Shown here in pieces: positions 1 through 7,285 of a stretch of DNA of 14,360 bases. Origin of the DNA: Accumulibacter sp. GTDB lineage: Bacteria > Pseudomonadota > Gammaproteobacteria > Burkholderiales > Rhodocyclaceae. The notes under the pieces are model-generated. The model did not search any database, was not told the DNA's origin, and saw only the letters and a list, made by a program, of their open reading frames with translations. Position 1 is the first letter of the stretch. Every line of letters begins with the position of its first letter. The translations under genes and the position numbers were made by a program. Location: NCBI GenBank assembly GCA_031284185.1, contig JAITAJ010000238.1, positions 1 through 14,360 on the forward strand, read 5' to 3'.

Positions 1-2
1 GC

Positions 3-158
3 CCCCGAGCGTTCCACGCCGGCGCCGACCGGCGCCGCACACCTATCTGTCTTCTGTCCTCTCCAACCTCTGTCCTCTGACCCCGAGCGTTCCACTCCGG
101 CGCCGACCGGCGCCGCAAATCTATCTGTCTTCTGTCCTCTCCAACCTCTGTCCTCTGA
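3..158. repeat. Two tandem copies of a 78-bp repeat with an internal GC hairpin
   Basis: Copies lie at 3-80 and 81-158 and differ at only a few positions (for example CACACC versus CAAATC after the hairpin). Each starts CCCCGAGCGTTCCA. Each then has a perfect inverted repeat CGGCGCC-GACC-GGCGCCG (20-37 and 98-115), followed by pyrimidine-rich 9-mers CTGTCYTCT. The array may continue beyond the left edge. It lies downstream of aroC, so the hairpins could help end that transcript, but no T-run follows them on either strand. I see no ORF of interest in it. Function unknown. Confidence 0.85.
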
Positions 159-282
159 AACTCTGTCTTCTCAAACCGCTGTCTTCTGAAACTCTGTCTT
201 CTCAAACCTCTGTCTTCTGAAACTCTGTCTTCTCTAACCGCTGTCTTCTGAAACTCTGTCCTCTCAAACCGCTGTCCTCTGA
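159..282. repeat. Four tandem copies of a 31-bp repeat, overlapping the end of aroC
   Basis: Copies are at 159-189, 190-220, 221-251 and 252-282, with few substitutions (CTTCT/CCTCT, CAAACCG/CAAACCT/TAACCG). Each unit is two half-units built on the 9-mer CTGTCYTCT, so 9-mers recur at alternating 16- and 15-bp steps (starts 163, 179, 194, 210, 225, 241, 256, 272). The same 9-mer is present in the neighbouring 78-bp repeats, so the two arrays share ancestry. The last copy overlaps the aroC stop codon at 264-266. Confidence 0.9.
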
Positions 283-1331
283 AACGCCTGTTGCCTCAAG
301 GCGTGGTCGATGAGTACCAGCGCGAGCATCGATTCGGCGATCGGCGTCGCCCGGATGCCTACGCAGGGGTCATGACGCCCGCGCGTTTCCACCATGACCG
401 GCCGCCCTTGCGAATCGATCGACCGCCGCGCGAGCCGGATGCTCGGTGTCGGCTTGACGGCCAGACGGACGACGATTTCCTGCCCCGTGGAAATTCCTCC
501 GAGTATCCCGCCGGCATGGTTGGAAAGAAAGCCTTCCGGGGTCATTTCGTCGCCGTGCTCGCTGCCCTTCTGGGTGATACAGGCAAAACCGGCGCCGATT
601 TCCACGCCCTTGACCGCGTTGATCCCCATCATCGCGTGAGCGATGCAGGCGTCCAGACGATCGAAGACCGGCTCGCCCCAGCCCACGGGCACGCCACGCG
701 CGACCACGCTGATCCCGGCGCCGACCGAGTCGCCCGATCGACGCAAGGCGTCCATGTATTCTTCGAGCCGCGGCACGATCGCGGCGTCCGGCGCGAAGAA
801 TGGATTCCGGTCGATCTGCGCCGGGTCGACGAAGGGAATCTCGATCGCGCCAAGCCGATTCATCCAGCCCTGGATGCTCACGCCATGACGTTCTCCGAGC
901 CATTTTCGGGCAATGGCGCCCGCCGCCACGCGCGCCGCCGTCTCGCGCGCCGACGCGCGCCCGCCGCCACGATGATCACGGATGCCGTATTTCCGCGCGT
1001 AGGTATAGTCGGCATGCCCCGGACGGAACGTTTGGGCAATGTCGGCATAATCCGCGCCGCGCTGATCCTGATTGCGGATGAGCAGGCCGATCGGCGTCCC
1101 CGTCGTCCTTCCTTCAAACACGCCGGAAAGTATCTCGACCGTGTCCGGCTCGCGGCGCTGCGTCACGTGCCGCGACGTTCCCGGCCTGCGCCGGTCCAGT
1201 TCCGGCTGGATGTCCGCCGCGCACAGCCCAAGCCCCGGCGGACAGCCGTCGACCACGCAGCCGATGGCCGGGCCGTGCGATTCGCCAAAGGAAGTGACGG
1301 TGAACAGGCTTCCGAATGTATTCCCTGCCAT
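264..1331 (-). CDS. aroC: Chorismate synthase
   Basis: Catalyses the last shikimate-pathway step: 5-enolpyruvylshikimate-3-phosphate loses phosphate to give chorismate, the precursor of aromatic amino acids, folate and quinones. The enzyme is cytosolic and needs reduced FMN. The 355-residue product shows the family signatures: FGESHGPAIGCVVDG near residues 15-29, the RPGHADYTY and DHRGGGRASARETAARVAAGA blocks at about 103-139, and RHDPCVGIRATPIAE at 319-333. The ATG at 1331 has GGAAG just upstream. Length is at the normal lower end for the family. The C-terminus is odd: the last six residues, FQRTAV, and the TGA stop are encoded by the final copy of the adjacent 31-bp repeat, so the native tail has probably been replaced. 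All catalytic blocks are intact, so I expect a functional enzyme. Confidence 0.97.
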   Translation of the reverse strand: MAGNTFGSLFTVTSFGESHGPAIGCVVDGCPPGLGLCAADIQPELDRRRPGTSRHVTQRREPDTVEILSGVFEGRTTGTPIGLLIRNQDQRGADYADIAQTFRPGHADYTYARKYGIRDHRGGGRASARETAARVAAGAIARKWLGERHGVSIQGWMNRLGAIEIPFVDPAQIDRNPFFAPDAAIVPRLEEYMDALRRSGDSVGAGISVVARGVPVGWGEPVFDRLDACIAHAMMGINAVKGVEIGAGFACITQKGSEHGDEMTPEGFLSNHAGGILGGISTGQEIVVRLAVKPTPSIRLARRSIDSQGRPVMVETRGRHDPCVGIRATPIAESMLALVLIDHALRQQAFQRTAV

Positions 1332-1361
1332 GATCTTCCGGGCCGGATAAAATGAGCGTGA

Positions 1362-1370
1362 AGTCTAGCA
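1362..1370 (-). promoter_or_regulatory. Possible extended -10 promoter of aroC
   Basis: Read on the minus strand this is TGC-TAGACT, an extended -10 element. It would start transcription near 1355, about 24 nt before the aroC ATG. No convincing -35 hexamer accompanies it. The call rests on motif and position only. Confidence 0.3.
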
Positions 1371-1625
1371 CAAAGGCATTCGGCCCCATCGAGGAAATAC
1401 CGCCATGCGCAATGCGTCGAAACCGCCGCCGAAACCTCGGCCAGCCAACGAGCGACGAGAGAACGGATCGTCCCTTCCCGGCCCGTCGCGCCAGCCGGAC
1501 CGGCGTTGGCAACGGACCGCGCGCTACGGCTGGGACAAGGGCGGGGCGCGCGGCGGGCGAAAATAGAAAGGGCGTAATTCCGGGAAAACGGATCACTCCG
1601 AAACGACGCTCCCTGTCGGCGGATG
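1371..1625. other. Intergenic stretch between aroC and sbp with no gene recognised
   Basis: Open frames crossing this stretch on both strands are low-complexity arginine/proline-rich translations with no family resemblance, typical of GC-rich non-coding DNA. Apart from the aroC promoter candidate on its left and the sbp terminator on its right I see nothing specific. Confidence 0.5.
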
Positions 1626-1651
1626 AAAAAAAAGCCGGCATTCCGCCGGCT
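1626..1651 (-). terminator. Intrinsic terminator of sbp
   Basis: Read on the minus strand: stem AGCCGGC, loop GGAAT, stem GCCGGCT, then a run of eight T. The stem is a perfect 7 bp, and the hairpin lies 22 nt after the sbp stop codon. This is a textbook Rho-independent terminator that separates sbp from aroC. Confidence 0.9.
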
Positions 1652-1672
1652 CAAAGGCATGAAAATGAGTGT

Positions 1673-2683
1673 TCAGCGCCCTCCTCCATAGATTTGGTCG
1701 AAGGTTCCGCCATCGGCGAAGTGGGTTTTCTGCGCCTTGTCCCAACCGCCGAAGACTTCGTCGATGGTAATCAGATTGACCCGGGAAAACTGATCGGCAT
1801 ACTTCGCCGCAATCTTCTCGTCACGGGGCCGGTAGTAGTTCTTGGCGGCAATTTCCTGTGCCTGCGTCGAGTAGAGGTATTCCAGATACGCTTCCGCCTG
1901 CTTGCGCGTGCCGCGCTTATCGACCGTTTTGTCGACCACCGATACCGGCGGTTCGGCGAGAATCGACAGGGAGGGGGTAACGATGTCGAATTTCCCCGGC
2001 CCGAGTTCCTTGATCGCCAGGAAGGCTTCGTTTTCCCAGGCCAGCAGCACGTCGCCGATGCCGCGCTCGGTGAAGGTCGTCGTCGAACCACGCGCGCCGG
2101 AGTCGAGGACCTTGACGTTCTTGAACAGCTTGCCGACGAATTCCTTGGCCTTCTCTTCACTGCCGCCCGGTTGCCTCAGCGCGAAGGCCCAGGCGGCCAG
2201 ATAGTTCCAGCGCGCGCCGCCGGAAGTCTTGGGATTCGGAGTGATGATGCCGATGTCCGGTTTGATGAGGTCGTCCCAGTCCTCGATCTGCTTGGGGTTG
2301 CCCTTGCGCACCAGGAAAACGATGGTCGAGGTGTAGGGCGAGGCGTTCTGCGGCAGACGCTTCTGCCAGTCCTCGGGAATCAGTTTTTTCTCGGCCAGCG
2401 CGTCAACGTCGTAGGCCAGTGCCAGGGTGATGACGTCGGCCTCCAGACCGTCGATGACCTTGAGCGCCTGCTTGGCCGAACCGCCGTGCGACTGCTTGAC
2501 GCTGATCTTTTCTCCGGTCTTGCCCTCCCAATATTTGACGAACGCCGCGTTATATTCCTGATAAAGCTCGCGCGTCGGGTCGTAAGAGACGTTGAGCAAG
2601 GAGGTTTCGGCCCACGCCGAACCGGCCCCGACGCCAAACATCAATCCCAGCGCAAAACCGCCGAACAATTTTCGGATCATCAT
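1673..2683 (-). CDS. sbp: Periplasmic sulfate/thiosulfate-binding protein of the CysTWA ABC importer
   Basis: Binds sulfate (possibly thiosulfate) in the periplasm and delivers it to the CysTWA ABC transporter for assimilation. The 336-residue product has a Sec signal peptide (residues 1-25, MMIRK then a hydrophobic core, cleavage after SAWA). The mature part matches the Sbp/CysP family: SYDPTRELY at 33-41, SHGGSAKQ at 65-72, and the TPNPKTSGGARWNY block from 148. The start is supported by GGAAG upstream; a second in-frame ATG follows immediately. No cysT, cysW or cysA adjoins it, so it is an orphan binding protein whose partners must be elsewhere. It is monocistronic, with its own promoter candidate and terminator. 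Sbp versus the thiosulfate-preferring CysP cannot be settled from sequence alone. Confidence 0.95.
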   Translation of the reverse strand: MMIRKLFGGFALGLMFGVGAGSAWAETSLLNVSYDPTRELYQEYNAAFVKYWEGKTGEKISVKQSHGGSAKQALKVIDGLEADVITLALAYDVDALAEKKLIPEDWQKRLPQNASPYTSTIVFLVRKGNPKQIEDWDDLIKPDIGIITPNPKTSGGARWNYLAAWAFALRQPGGSEEKAKEFVGKLFKNVKVLDSGARGSTTTFTERGIGDVLLAWENEAFLAIKELGPGKFDIVTPSLSILAEPPVSVVDKTVDKRGTRKQAEAYLEYLYSTQAQEIAAKNYYRPRDEKIAAKYADQFSRVNLITIDEVFGGWDKAQKTHFADGGTFDQIYGGGR

Positions 2684-2715
2684 CGTGCACTTCCTTTCCT
2701 GGAAAAAGAATCTGC

Positions 2716-2744
2716 ACTCTAGAAACTTCTCCGCCCTTTTCCAA
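2716..2744 (-). promoter_or_regulatory. Candidate sigma70 promoter of sbp
   Basis: On the minus strand TTGGAA (2744-2739) and TAGAGT (2721-2716) are separated by exactly 17 bp, predicting a start near 2709 and a 26-nt leader to the sbp ATG. Immediately upstream, 2750-2815 is markedly AT-rich for this window. That is where a CysB activator site would be expected for a sulfate-starvation gene, but I cannot define the operator. Confidence 0.4.
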
Positions 2745-2905
2745 CGAATGAATTCCTATTTGTTTATGCACGCCTCAGGCATAACTTTATATTCGTTCCT
2801 TATTATGCTGGGTATGTATCGTCGCGAGTCGCCGGGTTTCCGGGGTTTCATGGGTTCTCCGAAAAGGGAATTTTCCGCGCGACCGGCCCATCGCCGCCAT
2901 GAGAC

Positions 2906-2981
2906 ATTCGCCAGGAGTGGGCGAATTCCGGAATCATCGGAAGGCTCGGTCCATCACGCCGCCGGCGCGACTCCGATGATT
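2906..2981. other. Cluster of inverted repeats in the sbp-pta intergenic region
   Basis: This is the only structured part of the roughly 440-bp divergent gap between sbp and pta. It contains ATTCGCC-7 nt-GGCGAAT (2906-2912 / 2920-2926), the palindrome ATTCCGGAAT (2925-2934), and a 10-bp perfect inverted repeat AATCATCGGA / TCCGATGATT (2932-2941 / 2972-2981). The elements overlap, so they could form alternative folds. They lie upstream of the predicted pta start site and no T-run follows. They may be operators, a small RNA or a decayed element. Function unknown. Confidence 0.45.
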
Positions 2982-3076
2982 TCGATCCGCGCTGAACCAG
3001 CGCCGTGAGCGCCAGCCCATTGGCTCATTCGTCCCCGGACACGGCTCGTCTTTCCCCTCCACTCTTCCGCCGAATA

Positions 3077-3085
3077 TGCTACGCT
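3077..3085 (+). promoter_or_regulatory. Possible extended -10 promoter of pta
   Basis: TGC-TACGCT is an extended -10 element. It predicts transcription from about 3092 and a leader of roughly 29 nt to the ATG at 3121. No good -35 hexamer is visible. If right, it excludes the in-frame upstream ATGs at 3076 and 3091 as normal translation starts. Confidence 0.35.
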
Positions 3086-3120
3086 TGACCATGAAATCGG
3101 ATGAGAGGAGAAAGCGAATC

Positions 3121-4116
3121 ATGGACTTTGCCCGCACGATGAAAGAGAAGGCGAAAGCATTGCAGAAGCGGATCGTGTTGCCGGAAGGCGGCGAGGAGCG
3201 CACGATCGCGGCGGCGGTCGAGCTGGTCAGGCAGCGCTACGCAAAGGAGGTGACGCTGCTGGCGACTCGGGATGAGGTCGTGAGGAACGCCGGGGGCGCG
3301 GATTTGAGCGGCATCACGATCATCGATCCCGAGACCTCGGAGTGGCTGCCGGAGTTCGCCGGGGAATACCATCGGATTCGCAAGCACAAGGGCATGACGC
3401 CGGAGCAGGCCGCCAAGGAGATTCGGCATTTCATGCGATTCGGCGCGATGATGCTGCGGCTCGGGAAAGCGGACGCGCTGGTTTCGGGCGCGCGTTCCCC
3501 GACCGCCGACGTGCTGCGGGCGGGGCTTACGATCATCGGCACCGCGAGCGGCATCAGAACGGCGTCTTCCTGTTTCATCATGGACACGCACGATGAAAAA
3601 TGGGGCGCGGGCGGACTCCTGGGGTTCGCGGACTGCGCGGTGATTCCCGTGCCGACTTCCGAGCAGCTTGCCGACATTGCCGTTGCTTCGGCCGCGACCT
3701 TCAAGTCGCTGGTGGGCGCCGAACCCGTGCTTGCGATGCTGTCGTTCTCGACCAAGGGTTCGGGCGGCGACCACGAAAACGTGCTCCGCGTTCAGGAAGG
3801 CGTCAGACTCGCAAGGCAGAAGGCGCCGGACCTTCTGCTCGACGGCGAGCTTCAGGCGGATGCCGCCCTGATTCCTGCGATCACCGAGAAAAAAGCGCCG
3901 GGCAGTCCGGTCACGGGGAAGGTCAATACGATCGTGTTTCCCGATCTGGGCGCGGGCAATATCGGCTACAAACTCGTGCAGCGTCTCGCCGGCGCCGATG
4001 CGTTCGGACCGTTCCTGCAAGGGTTCGCAAAGCCCATCAGCGACCTGTCGCGTGGCTGCTCGATCGAAGACATCATCACCACGTCCTGCGTCACCATGGT
4101 GCAGTCGGCGGGGTAG
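3121..4116 (+). CDS. pta: Phosphate acetyltransferase
   Basis: Interconverts acetyl-CoA plus phosphate and acetyl phosphate plus CoA in the cytosol, working with acetate kinase for acetate excretion or assimilation. From the chosen ATG the product is 331 residues, the length of the single-domain Pta/EutD type (no DRTGG or CobQ-like N-terminal domains). Visible family blocks are RIVLPEGGEERT (17-28), VSGARSPTADVLRAG (121-135), DGELQADAA (241-249), FPDLGAGNIGYKLVQRL (273-289) and KPISDLSRG (304-312). Ser310, Arg311 and Asp317 correspond to the catalytic residues known in Methanosarcina Pta. The start at 3121 is preferred because AGGAG lies 10 bp upstream and the homology begins there; in-frame ATGs at 3076 and 3091 only add an unconserved tail. 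Its partner ackA is over 5 kb away in convergent orientation. Confidence 0.95.
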   Translation: MDFARTMKEKAKALQKRIVLPEGGEERTIAAAVELVRQRYAKEVTLLATRDEVVRNAGGADLSGITIIDPETSEWLPEFAGEYHRIRKHKGMTPEQAAKEIRHFMRFGAMMLRLGKADALVSGARSPTADVLRAGLTIIGTASGIRTASSCFIMDTHDEKWGAGGLLGFADCAVIPVPTSEQLADIAVASAATFKSLVGAEPVLAMLSFSTKGSGGDHENVLRVQEGVRLARQKAPDLLLDGELQADAALIPAITEKKAPGSPVTGKVNTIVFPDLGAGNIGYKLVQRLAGADAFGPFLQGFAKPISDLSRGCSIEDIITTSCVTMVQSAG

Positions 4117-4137
4117 TTGCCGGCATGACGGACGGAA

Positions 4138-4181
4138 GGGAAACCGCTTGACTCCGGTTTCCCCGATGTTCGGGGCCTTTT
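4138..4181. terminator. Overlapping hairpins between convergent pta and dctM
   Basis: Hairpin 1 is GGGAAACCG / CGGTTTCCC (4138-4146 / 4155-4163, 8-nt loop). Hairpin 2 is CCCCGA-TGT-TCGGGG (4161-4175), followed by CCTTTT. The second acts naturally as the pta terminator, 44 nt after the stop. The first could serve transcripts from the dctM side. The U-tract is short. Confidence 0.6.
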
Positions 4182-4244
4182 CGCCGACCTGGCGGATACG
4201 TCACCGCGCGACGAATCGTTCCGTTTTCCGTCTGCTGTCTTCCG

Positions 4245-5513
4245 TCATCCCTTGGTCGCCCAAGTGGTCATCTGGGGAATGTAGGTAACCATCATCAGCA
4301 CAATGAGCATCACGCCGATGAAGGGCAGGATAGCCGTACTCAGGCGGGCGAGCGGAACCTTGGAAACATTGCTTGATACGTAAAGCGCCGTACCCACCGG
4401 CGGGGTCAGAAGGCCGATCGTAAGGTTGATCACCATCAGCAGCCCGAATTGGGTGAGGTTTACGCCCAGCGACTGCGCAACCGGGACGAGTACCGGCACC
4501 AGCAGGATGATGGCGGGACCGCTGTCCAGAAACATGCCCACGACCATCAGCAGGAGGTTTATCAGCAGCAGGATTACGTATTTGTTGCTGGAAATGCTCA
4601 GAATCGCGTCACTGATCTGCTGGGGAATCTGTTCGCTGGCCAGAAGCCAACCAAACAAGGAGGCGGTCGCGATCAGAAAACTGATCACCGCCGTATTTGC
4701 CGTGGCGCTACTCAGTATTTCAGGAAAGCTGCTCCAGTCCAGTTCCTTGTATACGAATTTGCCAATCAGGAAAGCGTATACCGCGGCAACCACGCCACCT
4801 TCGGTCGGAGTAAAAACTCCCATCCGGATTCCGACGATGATAATGACCGGCATCATCAGCGCCCAAATCGACTCCCGGAAAGATGCCCAGCGTTGTGCTC
4901 CACTCATGGGCGGTTCCGTCGGGTAGCCGCGCTTCGTGGCAAGAATATGGGACACCAGCATGAAGCCCAGCGCGATCAGCGCACCGGGCAGGAACCCAGC
5001 GACGAACAGATCGCCGATCGAACTGCCCGAAGAAACACCGTAAAGAATCATCGCGATGCTGGGCGGGATGATCAGCCCGATGCTGCCGGAGGCCGCGACC
5101 AAAGCTGCGGAGAACGGCGTGTGATAGCCGCGTTTGCTCATTTCCGGGACCATGATCGTTCCGATGGCCGCCGTATCGGCGACGCCCGATCCCGAGATGC
5201 CGCCCATGATCACCCCGGCAATCGCGACGACGTGAGCCAGCGCTCCTTTCAGGCTGCCGACGAGCGACAAGGCGAATCGGATGATCCGGCTGGTGATGCC
5301 CCCTTTTTCCATCAGCGAGCCGGCAAGCATGAAGAATGGTATCGCCATCAGCGCGAAGGAATCGACGCCGGCGAACATACGCTGAACCACGACCTGCATG
5401 GGATAATCCGCCACGAAGTACATGGCGGCCAAGGAGGCGATCCCCAACACGAACGAAATCGGCACTCCAATTGCCACCAGGATGATGAACACACCGAACA
5501 GAACTGTGGTCAT
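4245..5513 (-). CDS. dctM: TRAP transporter large membrane subunit (DctM family)
   Basis: The ion-coupled permease subunit of a tripartite ATP-independent periplasmic transporter, which takes up substrate delivered by the binding protein using a sodium or proton gradient. The 422-residue product is almost entirely hydrophobic with about a dozen membrane segments. It has the DctM hallmarks: FFMLAGSLMEKGG at 60-72, GGISGSGVADTAAIGT near 104-119, SGSIGLIIPPSIAMILYG at 142-159, and GLLTPPVGTALYV towards the C-terminus. It begins 4 bp after the dctQ stop, so translation is probably coupled; AAGG lies 10 nt before the ATG. It is last in the cassette dehydrogenase-dctP-dctQ-dctM. The substrate cannot be read from this subunit. 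Confidence 0.96.
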   Translation of the reverse strand: MTTVLFGVFIILVAIGVPISFVLGIASLAAMYFVADYPMQVVVQRMFAGVDSFALMAIPFFMLAGSLMEKGGITSRIIRFALSLVGSLKGALAHVVAIAGVIMGGISGSGVADTAAIGTIMVPEMSKRGYHTPFSAALVAASGSIGLIIPPSIAMILYGVSSGSSIGDLFVAGFLPGALIALGFMLVSHILATKRGYPTEPPMSGAQRWASFRESIWALMMPVIIIVGIRMGVFTPTEGGVVAAVYAFLIGKFVYKELDWSSFPEILSSATANTAVISFLIATASLFGWLLASEQIPQQISDAILSISSNKYVILLLINLLLMVVGMFLDSGPAIILLVPVLVPVAQSLGVNLTQFGLLMVINLTIGLLTPPVGTALYVSSNVSKVPLARLSTAILPFIGVMLIVLMMVTYIPQMTTWATKG

Positions 5514-5517
5514 GGTA

Positions 5518-5976
5518 TCAGCGCCTTACAAAGACATCTTCGTAGATATTCTTCATCAGGTAGAAAAAGATCAGTCCGCCTCCGACAGGGAGCACAACGT
5601 AAACGTAGTGCATGGGTAATTGCATCGCGGCACTTACCTGTTGCGATCCTCTCATAACGAATCTGTATCCACCGTAAATCAGAACTCCCGTGAAAATCAT
5701 CATCGAGACGTAGCTGATTACCAGGCATGACTTCTGGATACAGCCCGGAAATTTGATCACAAACATGTCAAGCGATACGTGAAGCCTGTTTCTTACGGCA
5801 ATTGCCGAACCGATGAAAGTCATCCATACGAAAAGATAGCGCCCGATCTCTTCAGACCAGGAAAGTGAATTGGAAAAGGCGTAGCGCGCAACGACCTGCA
5901 AAAAGATGATCGCCACCATCGCCAACATCAACAGAAAGCAAACGATCTTCAGGAACTTATAGAGCACGGCTTCCAT
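5518..5976 (-). CDS. dctQ: TRAP transporter small membrane subunit (DctQ family)
   Basis: The four-helix inner-membrane partner of DctM, required for assembly and activity of the TRAP permease. The 152-residue product has hydrophobic segments at about 8-28, 45-62, 84-104 and 124-142. It also has the typical DctQ stretch SWSEEIGRYLFVWMTFIG around residues 39-56, followed by the short RNRLHVSLDMFV loop. Length and helix pattern match the family, whose sequence conservation is otherwise weak. The ATG at 5976 is preceded by GAGGGA at good spacing. The gene is separated from dctP by 223 bp with two hairpins and from dctM by 4 bp. Confidence 0.93.
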   Translation of the reverse strand: MEAVLYKFLKIVCFLLMLAMVAIIFLQVVARYAFSNSLSWSEEIGRYLFVWMTFIGSAIAVRNRLHVSLDMFVIKFPGCIQKSCLVISYVSMMIFTGVLIYGGYRFVMRGSQQVSAAMQLPMHYVYVVLPVGGGLIFFYLMKNIYEDVFVRR

Positions 5977-6001
5977 TTGATTCCCTCTCTTGCATTGGCG
6001 G

Positions 6002-6162
6002 CCCTTCGCATTCCGGCCTGCAAGCTCCGGCGCGAAGGGAAGCGTTCATTTTTGGAGCACTCCCACTTCAAAAGCGCTTCGGCGACCACGAGACCGAGCG
6101 CCCGTTACGGAAACGCGATTCATCTGCGCCACCGAACGCCAGAGCGCGCTTGCACTCTGGCG
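6002..6162 (-). other. Two intercistronic hairpins between dctP and dctQ
   Basis: Within the 223-bp dctP-dctQ gap, a compact hairpin CGCCAGAG / CTCTGGCG (6137-6144 / 6155-6162, 10-nt loop) lies 38 nt past the dctP stop. A longer compound hairpin CCCTTCGC / GCGAAGGG (6002-6009 / 6032-6039), with an inner CCGG/CCGG pair, lies 25 nt before dctQ. Neither is followed by a U-tract on the transcribed strand, so they are not classical terminators. By analogy with other binding-protein operons they may stabilise the dctP message or give partial attenuation. No credible ORF lies in the gap. Confidence 0.5.
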
Positions 6163-6199
6163 AATGCCTTTCGATGGATGATGCGAAAGTTGAAATGCT

Positions 6200-7180
6200 C
6201 TAATTGCTACCCGCTTCGATGATCTCGTTGTAGATATCGATCCCGTATTTCTCGGCGAACTGCTTGTGCGTCTTCCGCGCGACCTTCGCCCATTCCGCCG
6301 TATCCGGCTCAGTGACCTTCATCCCCTTGGCTTGCAGCTCCTTGAAGATTTCATCGGTCTTGTCGAATACCAGATTATTCTCATATCCGGTCGCTTCAGT
6401 GGCAGCTTCCCTGATCGCCTTCTGATGATCCGGACTCAGTTTCGTCCAGGTCTTGTCACTCATCGCGAGGATCACGTATTCATATTTGTGCTTGGTGAGC
6501 GCGAGATATTTCTGTACCTCGTAAATTTTTCCGGCATAAATATAGGGAATCGGATTTTCCTGCGCTTCGATCACATTCTGTTGCAGACTGGTGTAAACCT
6601 CGCCCCAGGCCATGGGTGTGGGGTTGGCTCCCATTTCCTTCCAGGCGGCAACCATCGGCGGAATCTCCGGAACGCGGATCTTGATGCCTTTGATGTCGGC
6701 CAATGTATTGATCGGCTTGTTCGTCGTCAGATGACGCGGACCACGCTCCCAGAACGACAATCCACGGATGCTCGAACTTTTCAGCAACTTTTCCAACAGC
6801 GTTTCACCGACCGGCCCATAAATGATTTTGCGAAGATGTTCCTCGCTATTGAACAGATATGGCATTTCCATGATCTGCAGGGACGGTTCAAAATTTCCCA
6901 ATACACCGGCGATCAGCGCAAAATCGACCGATCCCATCTGCAAGCCTTCGGCCATGTCGCGGTCATTACCGATCGTGGAATTGGGAAACAGCCGGATTTT
7001 GACCTCACCCTTTGTCTTGGCATCCACCAATTCGGCAAATTTCGCGGCTCCCAAGTGCCAGAGGTCAGTTTCGCTTTGGATATGCCCGAGTTTAAGCGTC
7101 ACTGACTTCGCAGGTTCAGCGGCAATACAAGTCATTACGGTAAACATGCAACCCAGCAGGAACACGGTGAATTTTTTCAT
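6200..7180 (-). CDS. dctP: TRAP transporter periplasmic solute-binding protein (DctP family)
   Basis: The extracytoplasmic receptor that captures a carboxylate-bearing substrate and hands it to DctQM. The 326-residue product starts MKKF and has a signal peptide to about residue 21 (cleavage near CIAA/EP). Family features are LGHIQSETDLWHLGA (31-45), the ADIKGIKIRVPEIP block (161-174) whose Arg169 aligns with the Arg that usually clamps the substrate carboxylate, and EVYTSLQQNVIEAQENP (194-210), a variant of the common VVDGQENP signature. The ATG at 7180 is chosen over an in-frame one at 7237 because AAGGGAG precedes it and the signal peptide begins there. The family handles C4-dicarboxylates, sugar acids, keto acids and others. 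Here an adjacent dehydrogenase hints at a hydroxy or sugar acid, which is inference only. Confidence 0.95.
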   Translation of the reverse strand: MKKFTVFLLGCMFTVMTCIAAEPAKSVTLKLGHIQSETDLWHLGAAKFAELVDAKTKGEVKIRLFPNSTIGNDRDMAEGLQMGSVDFALIAGVLGNFEPSLQIMEMPYLFNSEEHLRKIIYGPVGETLLEKLLKSSSIRGLSFWERGPRHLTTNKPINTLADIKGIKIRVPEIPPMVAAWKEMGANPTPMAWGEVYTSLQQNVIEAQENPIPYIYAGKIYEVQKYLALTKHKYEYVILAMSDKTWTKLSPDHQKAIREAATEATGYENNLVFDKTDEIFKELQAKGMKVTEPDTAEWAKVARKTHKQFAEKYGIDIYNEIIEAGSN

Positions 7181-7285
7181 GACTACTCCCTTAGATTGAT
7201 ATTGATAAAAACAAGCTCCGTGACCAATACCGGCCATTTCGCTTTCGACAACACTCGACTTTCCCGAGTATCGACTCCGGACGTC

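Noticed and set aside
1..282. Repeat array considered as a CRISPR
   Set aside because: The repeats are directly tandem and have no unique spacers; the 31-bp units are contiguous.
1352..2722. 456-codon plus-strand ORF opposite sbp
   Set aside because: It is antisense to the clearly recognisable sbp and its translation resembles no family. Long antisense frames are expected in GC-rich DNA.
3076..3120. Longer Pta start at 3076 (346 aa)
   Set aside because: The extra 15 residues are unconserved, the codon overlaps the predicted -10 element, and a proper Shine-Dalgarno serves the ATG at 3121.
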